Shown here: in pieces, positions 49,693-58,163 of the stretch
Layout: every line of letters begins with the position of its first letter
Numbering within the stretch: the first letter of the stretch is position 1
Assembly (NCBI GenBank): GCA_020633235.1
Contig: JACKEA010000001.1
Span: 1,550,001 to 1,614,000, forward strand
Length of the DNA stretch: 64,000 bases
Source of the DNA: Polyangiaceae bacterium
GTDB lineage: Bacteria > Myxococcota_A > Polyangia > Polyangiales > Polyangiaceae
Reading direction: 5' to 3'
The notes under the pieces: model-generated
What the model was told of the DNA's origin: nothing
Database searches by the model: none
The model's input: only the letters and a program-made list of their open reading frames with translations
Position numbers and translations under genes: made by a program

Positions 49693-52035
49693 TCACTCGT
49701 ACAGGAATTTGTAGTCACTCAAGAGATAGGTCACGACCGCCATCCAAGCGCGGACCGTGTAGTCGGGATCCTTCTCCAGCTTGTCGCCGTCGGCCAGATC
49801 CTGATCGGTGTAGGGGTTCTTGCGAGCGCGGCAGGCGTAGACCAGGTTTTCGCTGACCTCTGTCGAGGCGATCTTGGCCTGACCTTCCTTCCACGTCTCT
49901 TCGAACAGCTGATAGGTTCGCGAGACCTCCGGGTCGCCGAGGTCGAGCGCCTCACCCAGGATCTGTGCGTGCAGGTACTGGATGTTCTTCTTGATCGCAT
50001 CCGGATTGCTGTCCGGCGTGTCCTCCACGTTCACGTAGGGGAACAGGTAGCGATCCGAGGGCTTGTCGATCGAGAGGTCCCAAGCCGTGGTCTGACACGC
50101 CACCTCGTCGGCCATGCGCCAAGCGACGTTGGCCATGATGCCGTTCGGCACCGTGAGCCGCTGGGTGACGTCGTCCGAATCCATACCGCCGTACAGGATG
50201 CGGTAATCGCTCGAGAGGTAGTCCGTCTTGTAGTAGCCGCTGCCCTTGCCCCAAGGCAGGCCCGTGACGGCGGTGATCTTGCGGCCCAGCACCTCCGGGA
50301 TGCTGAGTCGGCCGGTGCCGACGGCGGACAGCTCCAGGGCGCGCTCCGGCGAGACCTCTCCCGTCGCGTTCTTGGCCCGGAAATAGGGCGAGAGGATCAC
50401 TCCCTTGAACACCGTCTTGAGATTGAAGTTGCTGGCCACGAAGGCATCGCCAATCTTGCGGAACAGCGCGTCTTGGGCTTCCCACGCCGCTAGATCATGC
50501 TCGAAGCCGGGGGCGTCGCTGTCGGGCGGGTAGGCCAGGGGTTCCTGACCGGTCAGCTCGGTGAAGGCCGTGTAGACGACAGACAGCGTGAAGCGCGGGT
50601 CCTGGACGATGCGCTGGGCGAGCCAGCCCAGGGCGTTGTCGTAGTCGTTCGTCTGCATCACCTCCTTGCCGAAGCCGGGAGGGAACATCTCCGGGTGCCA
50701 GGAGTTGTTGGGCTCGTATTTCTCCTGGTCGTTGTCGTCGAACTTCTGGAACGCGCCGGCGATGGGATCGATCATGCGGTGGCACACGTTGCAGGAGTTG
50801 TCCTCCCGCGTGGGGTTTGCGTAGTTCGTGGCCTGCGTGGGATCGATGGGGCGCTCGGCGATCTTGAGGATGTCCGTCGCCAAGAAGAACTTGAACACCA
50901 TGCGCGCCCGGTGGCGGTTCACGTTCGTGGGCGTAGTGGGGAAGCGATTCAACCACACCGGAGAGGTGAGCAACCCGGAGGTCGGCAGCGGCATCTCCGC
51001 GGGCTCACCCTTGCTGGTGTCGCCCATGGCGATGATCTGGCCTTCCTTCCACTCGTTTTCGTTGGTGGGGTCGTCGAACTGCAGCTTGGCGTTGAAGATC
51101 TTCGCCGAGTACGGGTTCATCACCGTGTAGGGGGCGGTGAGGATCTCGGTGAAGGGCCGGTCGTTCTTCACGATGTAGGCGACCAGCTGCAGCGGCTCGC
51201 GGGCCACCGCCAGGTTGATCTTCTTCTTCTCGTCGTCCGACAGGTTGTCGTAGGAGTCGCCGGAGTTCGGGTATTGCGTGTCGTTCAAGATGTCGACCGC
51301 GTAGCCGTTGTAGCCGAGGTAGCGGTCGGTCAAGAACTGGTCGTTGTACATCTCCTTGACGCGATCGAAGAACGCATCTTCGGTCATCATCTTGTCGAGG
51401 AGCGGCTCGAGGCCCGCATCACCCTGATCGAGCAGCGCCTGGACCTCCGCCGGTGTCGGCAGCCGCCCTACCAGCTGGAGGCTGGCCTTGCGCAATGTCT
51501 CGAGAGGGTCGAGGAAGGTGACGTCGCCGAAGTCCGCTACCGAGGCGGCGCCGGTGCAGTTGTCTGCGGCGGCGAGCTTCTCCACGAAGCCTTGCAGCGC
51601 CTTGTACTCGGCGCTGCCCTCCTCGATGACCTTGCCGCCGCCGTGGTCCATCTCGCCCAGGGGCTTGCGCAAGAGCTCGCTCTTGCCCTCGAACTCCGTT
51701 TTGGCGATCAGGCGCGCGCTGTCCAGGTTGGCGTCCATGAAGCCGGGGTAGGAGGGCGGCAGCAGGAGGAGCTTGGCGTTTTCTTCCGTGGCCACGCCAT
51801 CGGGCGAGTGGCATTTGATGCACACCTTCGCCATCACCGGCGCCCACACCTTCTTCGCGAAGTAATCGCGCTCCGTGAGGCACTGACCATTCGTGCCAGT
51901 GCCGCTGCCACCCCCGTCTCCTGAGTCGCTGGAACAGCCGAATCCAGCCATCGCCGCGACGCTCGCAGCCCCGATCAGGGCCTTCACTGCGAACGTCCAT
52001 CGCGGCTCGGGTGCGCGCGTCCTCGCTCGTGTCAT
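49693..52035 (-). CDS. DUF1588/DUF1592-type c-type cytochrome-like lipoprotein
   Basis: This 780-residue exported protein has a signal ending in a lipobox-like GFGCSSDSG. A haem-binding CxxCH lies in an N-terminal cytochrome-like region (CIKCHSPDG, about residue 75), and a second CxxCH lies in the middle (CNVCHRMIDPIAGAFQKFDDN). The second motif with preceding NRHRARMVFKFFLATDIL resembles the DUF1588 module of planctomycete-type multi-domain cytochromes. Two haems are predicted. It is the first gene of an operon with the DUF1501 gene. I chose ATG 52035 (MTRARTRAPEP). Its role is unknown. Confidence 0.8.
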   Translation of the reverse strand: MTRARTRAPEPRWTFAVKALIGAASVAAMAGFGCSSDSGDGGGSGTGTNGQCLTERDYFAKKVWAPVMAKVCIKCHSPDGVATEENAKLLLLPPSYPGFMDANLDSARLIAKTEFEGKSELLRKPLGEMDHGGGKVIEEGSAEYKALQGFVEKLAAADNCTGAASVADFGDVTFLDPLETLRKASLQLVGRLPTPAEVQALLDQGDAGLEPLLDKMMTEDAFFDRVKEMYNDQFLTDRYLGYNGYAVDILNDTQYPNSGDSYDNLSDDEKKKINLAVAREPLQLVAYIVKNDRPFTEILTAPYTVMNPYSAKIFNAKLQFDDPTNENEWKEGQIIAMGDTSKGEPAEMPLPTSGLLTSPVWLNRFPTTPTNVNRHRARMVFKFFLATDILKIAERPIDPTQATNYANPTREDNSCNVCHRMIDPIAGAFQKFDDNDQEKYEPNNSWHPEMFPPGFGKEVMQTNDYDNALGWLAQRIVQDPRFTLSVVYTAFTELTGQEPLAYPPDSDAPGFEHDLAAWEAQDALFRKIGDAFVASNFNLKTVFKGVILSPYFRAKNATGEVSPERALELSAVGTGRLSIPEVLGRKITAVTGLPWGKGSGYYKTDYLSSDYRILYGGMDSDDVTQRLTVPNGIMANVAWRMADEVACQTTAWDLSIDKPSDRYLFPYVNVEDTPDSNPDAIKKNIQYLHAQILGEALDLGDPEVSRTYQLFEETWKEGQAKIASTEVSENLVYACRARKNPYTDQDLADGDKLEKDPDYTVRAWMAVVTYLLSDYKFLYE

Positions 52036-52075
52036 CGCTCGCTCCTGGGTCGCCCGCGGGCACAAGCGCCCGCTG

Positions 52076-52091
52076 CGTAACCTAGGTTACG
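52076..52091. promoter_or_regulatory. Perfect 16-bp palindrome upstream of the DUF1588/DUF1501 operon
   Basis: CGTAACCTAGGTTACG is fully self-complementary and lies about 40 bp upstream of the operon start. It suits a dimeric repressor or activator. Confidence 0.55.
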
Positions 52092-52157
52092 GGGCCGCGC
52101 CTCATGACGTCAATCAAGTCTGCGAGTGCGTGCATGTGTGCAGGTTGAGCACACGAG

Positions 52158-52514
52158 TCAGTAGCGACTGTTTTCGCCGGGCATGTAGCCGAGCGCGCGC
52201 CACGCGACGGCGAGCCGCTCTTGATCCGAAACGCTCAATAGTTTCGGTTTGCGCTCGGTCGCGCGCTTCGCGAGGCCGAGCCAGTGGCTCGCTGCGCGCG
52301 CGTCACCGACGGCGAGATGCGTGAGGCCTCGGTACAGCGCGTAGCGCGTCTGCTCGTCCTCCGACCAATCCTTCTCTTCCGTTTCCATGCTCCGAAAGGT
52401 GGCCATCGCGTCGGGGAAGCGAGACTCCTCGTAGCTGTGCACGGCGCGGCCAAAACGACCCGCGCACCCGACGAGGGAGAGCAGCAACGGAACCAGGAGC
52501 CAACAGCGCGACAC
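52158..52514 (-). CDS. Small TPR-like lipoprotein
   Basis: This 118-residue protein starts at GTG 52514 with a lipoprotein signal (WLLVPLLLSLVGCAG). Alpha-helical hairpins follow (FGRAVHSYEESRFPDAMATF and YALYRGLTHLAVGDARAASH), which have TPR-like Ala/Tyr/Gly spacing. It probably acts in a periplasmic protein complex. The longer frame upstream to 52667 would overlap typA and lacks family-like sequence. The gene ends 67 bp from the DUF1588-operon palindrome on the same strand. Confidence 0.6.
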   Translation of the reverse strand: MSRCWLLVPLLLSLVGCAGRFGRAVHSYEESRFPDAMATFRSMETEEKDWSEDEQTRYALYRGLTHLAVGDARAASHWLGLAKRATERKPKLLSVSDQERLAVAWRALGYMPGENSRY

Positions 52515-52623
52515 GCGGTCCTTTTCGGGGCCCAACACCGGGAGTTGCGCACAAAAACGCCAGGGTCCTTGCTCGGGGCGCTGCTTCGGGCTACGCGGGC
52601 GCCCCCAAAGGAGCCCAGATTCC

Positions 52624-54447
52624 ATGTCCAGCATCTCTCGCGACGCCATCCGTAACGTCGCCATCATCGCCCACGTCGATCACGGCAAAACCACGTTGGT
52701 GGACGCCATGCTGAGGCAGACCGGCGTGTTCCGTCAGAACGAGGCCGTGGTGGAGCGGGTGATGGACTCCGGGGACCTGGAACGCGAGCGGGGCATCACC
52801 ATCCTGGCCAAGCACGCCAGCGTGCACCACGGCGACTTGCTCATCAACATCATCGACACTCCAGGACACGCGGACTTCGGCGGCGAGGTGGAGCGCACGC
52901 TGAAGATGGCGGATGGAGCGCTGCTGTTGGTCGACGCAGCCGAGGGCCCTCTGCCGCAGACGCGCTTCGTGCTCAAGAAGGCGCTCGAGCTCGGGCTTCC
53001 CATCATCGTCGTCATCAACAAGATCGATCGACAGGACGCTCGGCCTGACGAGGTGCTCAACGAGGTCTTCGACTTGTTCTGCGAGCTGGAGGCCAGCGAC
53101 GAGCAGGCGAACTTCCCGACCCTGTACGCCATCGGCAAGCAGGGCATCGCCAAGCGGGAGCTGGAGGAAGAAGGGACGGATCTCGAGCCGCTGTTCGACG
53201 TGCTGAAGCAGCACGTGCCGGCGCCCACGGGCGATCCCGAGGCCCCGCTCCAGGCCTTGGTGCACAACATCGAGCACGACGACTACGTGGGACGTCTGGG
53301 GATCTGTCGCATCTGGCGCGGACGGCTGGAGGTCGGCCAGCAAGTGGCGCTGCTGCAGGAGGACGACAAGAGCCAAGAGCGGCTGAGCAGCATGTTTCGC
53401 TTCGAGGGGGCTCGGCGCGTGAAGACCGATTCGGCCAGCGCCGGGGACATCGTCGCCATCGCCGGCCTCGAGCACGTGCAAATTGGCGATACCGTCGCCC
53501 ACCCGGACTCGCCGGAAGCCATGCCGCGGATTTCGGTGGAAGAGCCGACCATCACCGTGAGCTTCTGCGTGAACACGTCGCCCTTCGCCGGGCGCGTGGG
53601 GAAGTGGGTCACCTCTCGGCACCTGCGGGATCGCCTGTTGAGGGAGCAGAAGCGAAACCTGGCGCTCCGCGTACAAGAGACGGACTCCGCGGACGTGTTC
53701 AGCGTGTTCGGGCGCGGCGAGCTGATGTTGGCCATCCTCGCGGAAACCATGCGCCGGGAGGGCTACGAGTTCGCTCTCGGCATGCCGGAGGTCGTCACCC
53801 GCGAGATCGATGGACAACGGATGGAGCCCGTCGAGCGCGTGGTGGTGGACGTGCCGGACGAGTACGTGGGCGCCGTGACCACCCGCCTCGGCGAGCGCAA
53901 AGGCCACATGGTGAAGATGAGCAATCTGGGCTTCGGCCGCGCGCGCATGGAGTTCGTGGTGCCCTCCCGCGGCCTCATCGGTTTCCGTTCTTCTTTCATG
54001 ACCGAAACGCGCGGTATGGGCCTGTTGAACACCTTGTTCGAAGGGTGGGAGCCGTATCGCGGGCCGATGCTCCGGCGTCAGAACGGCTCCATCGTCGCGG
54101 ATCGCCCGGGCACGGCCACGCCCTACGCGCTGTTCCACCTGCAGCCTCGCGGGGTGCTTTTCATCGAGGCGGGCATCGAGGTGTACGAAGGCATGATCAT
54201 CGGCGAGCACAATCGCGCGAACGACCTGGACGTGAACGTGACGCGCGAGAAGAAGCTCACCAACATCCGCGCCGCGGGGCGCGACGAGAACGTGATCCTA
54301 TCGCCGCCCCATTTGCTCAGCATCGACACGGCGCTGGAGTACATCGACCGCGACGAGTTGGTCGAGGTCGTGCCGGGGGCCGTGCGGGTTCGCAAGCGCA
54401 TCTTGGAGTGTAACCGTCGGCCGCGACGCGACGACGACCGGGCCTGA
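52624..54447 (+). CDS. typA: Translational GTPase TypA/BipA
   Basis: This 607-residue ribosome-associated GTPase is related to EF-G and is needed for ribosome assembly and stress growth. G1 is AHVDHGKTTL, the switch region RERGITI, G3 DTPGHADFGG and G4 VINKIDRQDARPDE. Domain II and the EF-G-like C-terminal regions follow, with the BipA-specific C-terminal domain (GLIGFRSSFMTETRG, NLDVN-type DLDVNVTREKKLTN). It converges with hflX, with only 5 bp between the stop codons. Confidence 0.95.
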   Translation: MSSISRDAIRNVAIIAHVDHGKTTLVDAMLRQTGVFRQNEAVVERVMDSGDLERERGITILAKHASVHHGDLLINIIDTPGHADFGGEVERTLKMADGALLLVDAAEGPLPQTRFVLKKALELGLPIIVVINKIDRQDARPDEVLNEVFDLFCELEASDEQANFPTLYAIGKQGIAKRELEEEGTDLEPLFDVLKQHVPAPTGDPEAPLQALVHNIEHDDYVGRLGICRIWRGRLEVGQQVALLQEDDKSQERLSSMFRFEGARRVKTDSASAGDIVAIAGLEHVQIGDTVAHPDSPEAMPRISVEEPTITVSFCVNTSPFAGRVGKWVTSRHLRDRLLREQKRNLALRVQETDSADVFSVFGRGELMLAILAETMRREGYEFALGMPEVVTREIDGQRMEPVERVVVDVPDEYVGAVTTRLGERKGHMVKMSNLGFGRARMEFVVPSRGLIGFRSSFMTETRGMGLLNTLFEGWEPYRGPMLRRQNGSIVADRPGTATPYALFHLQPRGVLFIEAGIEVYEGMIIGEHNRANDLDVNVTREKKLTNIRAAGRDENVILSPPHLLSIDTALEYIDRDELVEVVPGAVRVRKRILECNRRPRRDDDRA

Positions 54448-54452
54448 GCTCC

Positions 54453-56150
54453 TCAGGCCCAGGTGGGGCGCTCGACTTCGTCCGTCTCCGGCGCGCGGGG
54501 CGTGAGGTGGCCGCCCAGCTCGAGCTCCTCGGCGATGCGCCGGAGGAGAGTGCGGGTGGTGTCACGACGCAGGGCGCAGGTGGCCACCGCGGTCGGTAGC
54601 TGATCGAGGGCGTGCTGCTCCGGACCGCTCAAGAGGTCGAGCTTGTTGTAGACCAAGAGCCGCGGGATGCGCTCGAGCTCGAGCTTCTTCAAGAGATCTT
54701 CCGTGGCCCGCTCGTGCTCGCCGTGCTCGGGATCGGACGCGTCCACGAGCTGAAGCAGCAAATCCGCGTCGGCCGCTTCCTCGAAGGTGGCCCGGAAGGC
54801 CGCGAACAGATCCTTGGGCATGTCCCGGATGAACCCCACGGTATCCGTCAGGATGACGAACTGGCCGTCCAGCAGTCGAAGCTGCCGGGCGCGGGTGTCC
54901 AGCGTAGCGAACAGCTTGTTCTCTGCCAGCACTCCGGCGTCCGTCAGCGTGTTCAGCAGGGTGCTCTTGCCGGCATTGGTGTAGCCGACGATGGCCACCA
55001 CCGGCACGTCCGCGCGGGCGCGACGCCGGCGACGCTCGGCGCGCTGCCGAGCCAAGCTCTTCAGTTCCTTTTCGAGCCGCGTGACGCGCTCGCGAGCGCG
55101 CCGGCGTCCGATCTCGAGCTTCGTTTCACCCGGGCCGCGGCCGCCAATGCCCCCCGTGAGGCGGCTCAAGGCGTCGTCCTTCTGGGCCAAGAAGGGCAGG
55201 GCGTACTTGAGCTGCGCCAGCTCCACTTGCAGCTTGCCGTCTCGGGTCTCGGCGCGCTGAGCGAAGATGTCCAAGATCAGCTGGGCGCGATCGATGACCT
55301 TGAGATCCGTGTGGCGAGCGATGCCGCTCGCCTGCGCGGGTGTCAGATCCAGGTCGAAGATGAGGGTCTCGGCATCCAGGTCGATGGCGCGCATCTCGAC
55401 CTCTTCCAGCTTGCCGCGGCCCAGGACGAGCTTGGGGTCCACCCGGTCCCGAAGCTGAATGACTCGGTCCACCACCGCGACCCCGGCGGTTTCTGCAAGG
55501 CTGGCGAGCTCCGCGAGTCGCGCTTCCGCCCGGCGCATGCCGCCCGGGCGGCGTTTCTCTCCAACGTGCACCAGGATCGCCCGGCCGTCCTTGGCGCGGA
55601 CCTCCCGCAAGCGCAGGCGCTCCGCGAACTCGCGCTCCAGCGCGCCGATCAGCTCCCCGAAGTTGGGCTGTGCGTGGCCGTAGGGGATGGGGCCGGTGAC
55701 CTCATACGGCGTCTCGCCTTCGTGGCGAACGGGCACGTTGGTGGCCCAGGTCATGGAGCGCGGCTCGCCCTCGGGGGTGAGCAGCACCGCCGCGACGAGA
55801 TCGAGCCGGAGGCGTGTCAGGTCGACGAGGTCGTCCCGCGTGAGGGGTTCGTTGAACAGGTGCGTGTGGACCAGGCGGAGCGCCCGGAAACGCCCCCGCG
55901 CCGCGCGAAGGCGACCGATGTCCGGCAACATCAGGCCGGTGGGGCTGCCGACCACCACGGTGTCCACGTCTCCCGAACGGTGCACCAGGGCGCCAACCTG
56001 ACGCCCCGTTTCTCGCGACGCCTCCGCCAGCGAGCGCACGAGCTCCGGCGTCGCGATCCGATCGAGGGGGACCCGACGACGATAGATGCGTTCCAGCGCC
56101 TTGAGTGCGCTGGGGGCGAGCCCGGTGGTGTTTCCGAAGACTTCAGGCAT
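54453..56150 (-). CDS. hflX: GTPase HflX
   Basis: This 565-residue GTPase splits stalled or stressed ribosomes. The N-terminal HflX domain includes LVLGRGKLEEVE and FDLDLTPAQ. The coiled linker ends in GGIGGRGPGETKLE, the family signature. The GTPase domain has G1 GYTNAGKSTLLN, G3 LTDTVGFIRDMP and G4 YNKLDLL. An extended N-terminus of about 190 residues includes THLFNEPLTRDDLVDL, as in longer HflX proteins from this group. The start ATG is 56150. A homoserine kinase gene begins divergently at 56244. Confidence 0.94.
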   Translation of the reverse strand: MPEVFGNTTGLAPSALKALERIYRRRVPLDRIATPELVRSLAEASRETGRQVGALVHRSGDVDTVVVGSPTGLMLPDIGRLRAARGRFRALRLVHTHLFNEPLTRDDLVDLTRLRLDLVAAVLLTPEGEPRSMTWATNVPVRHEGETPYEVTGPIPYGHAQPNFGELIGALEREFAERLRLREVRAKDGRAILVHVGEKRRPGGMRRAEARLAELASLAETAGVAVVDRVIQLRDRVDPKLVLGRGKLEEVEMRAIDLDAETLIFDLDLTPAQASGIARHTDLKVIDRAQLILDIFAQRAETRDGKLQVELAQLKYALPFLAQKDDALSRLTGGIGGRGPGETKLEIGRRRARERVTRLEKELKSLARQRAERRRRRARADVPVVAIVGYTNAGKSTLLNTLTDAGVLAENKLFATLDTRARQLRLLDGQFVILTDTVGFIRDMPKDLFAAFRATFEEAADADLLLQLVDASDPEHGEHERATEDLLKKLELERIPRLLVYNKLDLLSGPEQHALDQLPTAVATCALRRDTTRTLLRRIAEELELGGHLTPRAPETDEVERPTWA

Positions 56151-56243
56151 TCAGTGGGGGAACAAGAGTCCCGAAGATAATCACGAGCGGTGTCGGCGTC
56201 GAGGCGGGTGACCTACTCCGGCGGATTTGGCATCTTTTGCACC

Positions 56244-57182
56244 ATGGCGAAGCTCACCGAGCTATCGATGGCCGCGGCCCGACACCTCCTCGAGCGTTAC
56301 GGTCGTGACGTTATCGCCCTCGAGCCCCTCGCCGCCGGCAGCGTGAACTCGAACTTCCGCATCACCACCAGCAGCGGGGAGGTGCTCTTCGCGCGCATCT
56401 ACGAGGAGGCGGACGAGCTTGGTGCGCGGGCGGAGCTCTTGCTCCTCGACGAGCTGTCCCAAGCGGGCGTGCCCACCGTTCGCGCTATCCGCACGGGCGG
56501 GGGGGACGCGTTCTGCATGCACGAAAACAAGCCCTTCTCCGTCTACCCCTGGGTGGAGGGGCACATCCGCTGCCAAGCCACCGTGAGCGAAGCGGACGCT
56601 CTTCGCGTGGGCGCCGCACTGGCCCGCGTGCATTCCACCGACGTCCGCCGTATTCCGGCGGGGCGTTTCGGTCTCGGCGACCTCCGGCGTCGTCTGGAGC
56701 GGATCGAGCGCGACGCTCCGGAGTATCGCTCGGACGTGCGCTTCATTCGCGAGCGTCTGGCTCACTACGAACGCCTGCGGGAACCATCCTTGCCGGCGGG
56801 CTTGATCCACGGCGATCTGTTCCGAGACAACGTCCTGTTCGGTTCCGATGGCATCGTCGCGCTCCTCGATTTCGAGAGCGCATGCCATGGGCCGTTCGTC
56901 TACGACTTGATGGTGACCGTGGAAGCTTGGTGCTACTCGGACGGCTTCCAGGACCGCTTGGTGCGGGCAATGATCTCCGCCTACGACCGCGAGCGACCCC
57001 TCACGGCCCGGGAGAAGGCCAGCCTGCCGACGGAAGCCGCGATTGCCGCGCTGCGTTTCGCCACTACGCGCATCACCGACTACGCGATGCGGGCGCCGCC
57101 GGGGACGCCTCCGGCGCGTGACTTCCGGCGATTCCTCGCGCGGTTGGACGCGCTGGAGGCCGGCGCGGTGCGCTTCCCCTGA
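56244..57182 (+). CDS. thrB: Homoserine kinase type II (ThrB-like, APH fold)
   Basis: This 312-residue phosphotransferase has the aminoglycoside/choline kinase fold. The ATP-binding half includes GSVNSNFRITTSSGEVLFARIY, the Brenner motif GLIHGDLFRDNVLF and the metal motif ALLDFESACHGPFVYDLM. Sequence features fit type II homoserine kinases, which make O-phosphohomoserine for threonine synthesis, but related APH enzymes share them. No hom or thrC genes are adjacent. ATG 56244 starts the fold; an earlier frame start at 56190 is less likely. Confidence 0.78.
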   Translation: MAKLTELSMAAARHLLERYGRDVIALEPLAAGSVNSNFRITTSSGEVLFARIYEEADELGARAELLLLDELSQAGVPTVRAIRTGGGDAFCMHENKPFSVYPWVEGHIRCQATVSEADALRVGAALARVHSTDVRRIPAGRFGLGDLRRRLERIERDAPEYRSDVRFIRERLAHYERLREPSLPAGLIHGDLFRDNVLFGSDGIVALLDFESACHGPFVYDLMVTVEAWCYSDGFQDRLVRAMISAYDRERPLTAREKASLPTEAAIAALRFATTRITDYAMRAPPGTPPARDFRRFLARLDALEAGAVRFP

Positions 57183-57244
57183 TTGCGCGGGTGTCGACCC
57201 AGAACTACGTTAGGCCCGTTGGTCCGAAGCAAGGGAGAGCCGAC

Positions 57245-58141
57245 GTGGCGAGCATTGGAGAGCTGGATTTCGAGGGTTTCGTCGCTGGGCGCAAGAAGAC
57301 GCAACCGGGGGTGGAAGACAGCGGTGACACCCACGCCTACACCTACTCTTGGGACAAGAAGACACGGGCCACTTTCGAGACGCTGAAACCCGTAGAGCTG
57401 GCCGTCGCCGCCGGGGTGCGCATGTTCAAGCACATCGGCAAGGCCGAGCTGCTCGGCCACGCCGTGAAGGTCGGGCCGCGCCAGTTCCCGCGAGTTCATG
57501 GCTTGGCGGAGCAGTGCGCTCGCACGTTGGGCATCCCGACGCCGACGCTGTACGTGGTCAACAATCCCCACCTCAACGCGGCGACCTACGGCACCAACGA
57601 CGATTCCTTCATCATGGTGCACTCCGCTCTCGTCGATCATCTGACCGACGAAGAGCTCAAGAGCGTGATTGGCCACGAGTGCGGGCACATCCACAACAAC
57701 CACGTCGTGTATCTGACCGCGATGCACTACCTCACCCACATGGCGGGGCTCTTCATCCGTAGCATCAGTCTGCCGGCGTTGATCGCGCTCCGGGCTTGGT
57801 CGCGTCGCGCGGAGATCACCTGCGACCGCGCGGGGGCGTTGTGTGCGGGGGACCTGGACGTGGCCCTCCGGGCCCTGACGAAGCTCGCCCTCGGCTCCCA
57901 GAAGCTCTACCAAGAGCTGAACATCGAGGCGTTCCTGGAGCAGCACCAGGAAGCGCAGGAGAGCGTCGGTCGCTTCAGCGAGATCCTGGCTACCCACCCG
58001 TGGCTGCCCAAGCGCGTGCTGGCCCTGCGCACCTTCGGCGAGAGCGAGCTGTTCCGAAAGCACGTCGGCGCAGGTGAAACCGGCCTGACCATGGAGGAAG
58101 TGGACGAACAGGTCCACTCCGTCATCAAGGTCGTCGGTTGA
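57245..58141 (+). CDS. M48-family zinc metalloprotease
   Basis: This encodes about 298 residues. The zinc motif HExxH is seen in VIGHECGHIHNNH near residue 145. The downstream third ligand is in AEITCDRAGALCAGD, the CDRAG variant of the M48 E-x-x-x-D. A hydrophobic segment between them (THMAGLFIRSISLPALIAL) suggests membrane association. There is no clear N-terminal signal. Members degrade misfolded membrane or periplasmic proteins. I favour GTG 57245 after GGGAGAG; GTG 57191 in the same frame adds 18 residues. Confidence 0.83.
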   Translation: MASIGELDFEGFVAGRKKTQPGVEDSGDTHAYTYSWDKKTRATFETLKPVELAVAAGVRMFKHIGKAELLGHAVKVGPRQFPRVHGLAEQCARTLGIPTPTLYVVNNPHLNAATYGTNDDSFIMVHSALVDHLTDEELKSVIGHECGHIHNNHVVYLTAMHYLTHMAGLFIRSISLPALIALRAWSRRAEITCDRAGALCAGDLDVALRALTKLALGSQKLYQELNIEAFLEQHQEAQESVGRFSEILATHPWLPKRVLALRTFGESELFRKHVGAGETGLTMEEVDEQVHSVIKVVG

Positions 58142-58163
58142 CCCTGGTCGCCCGCGTCGGGCC

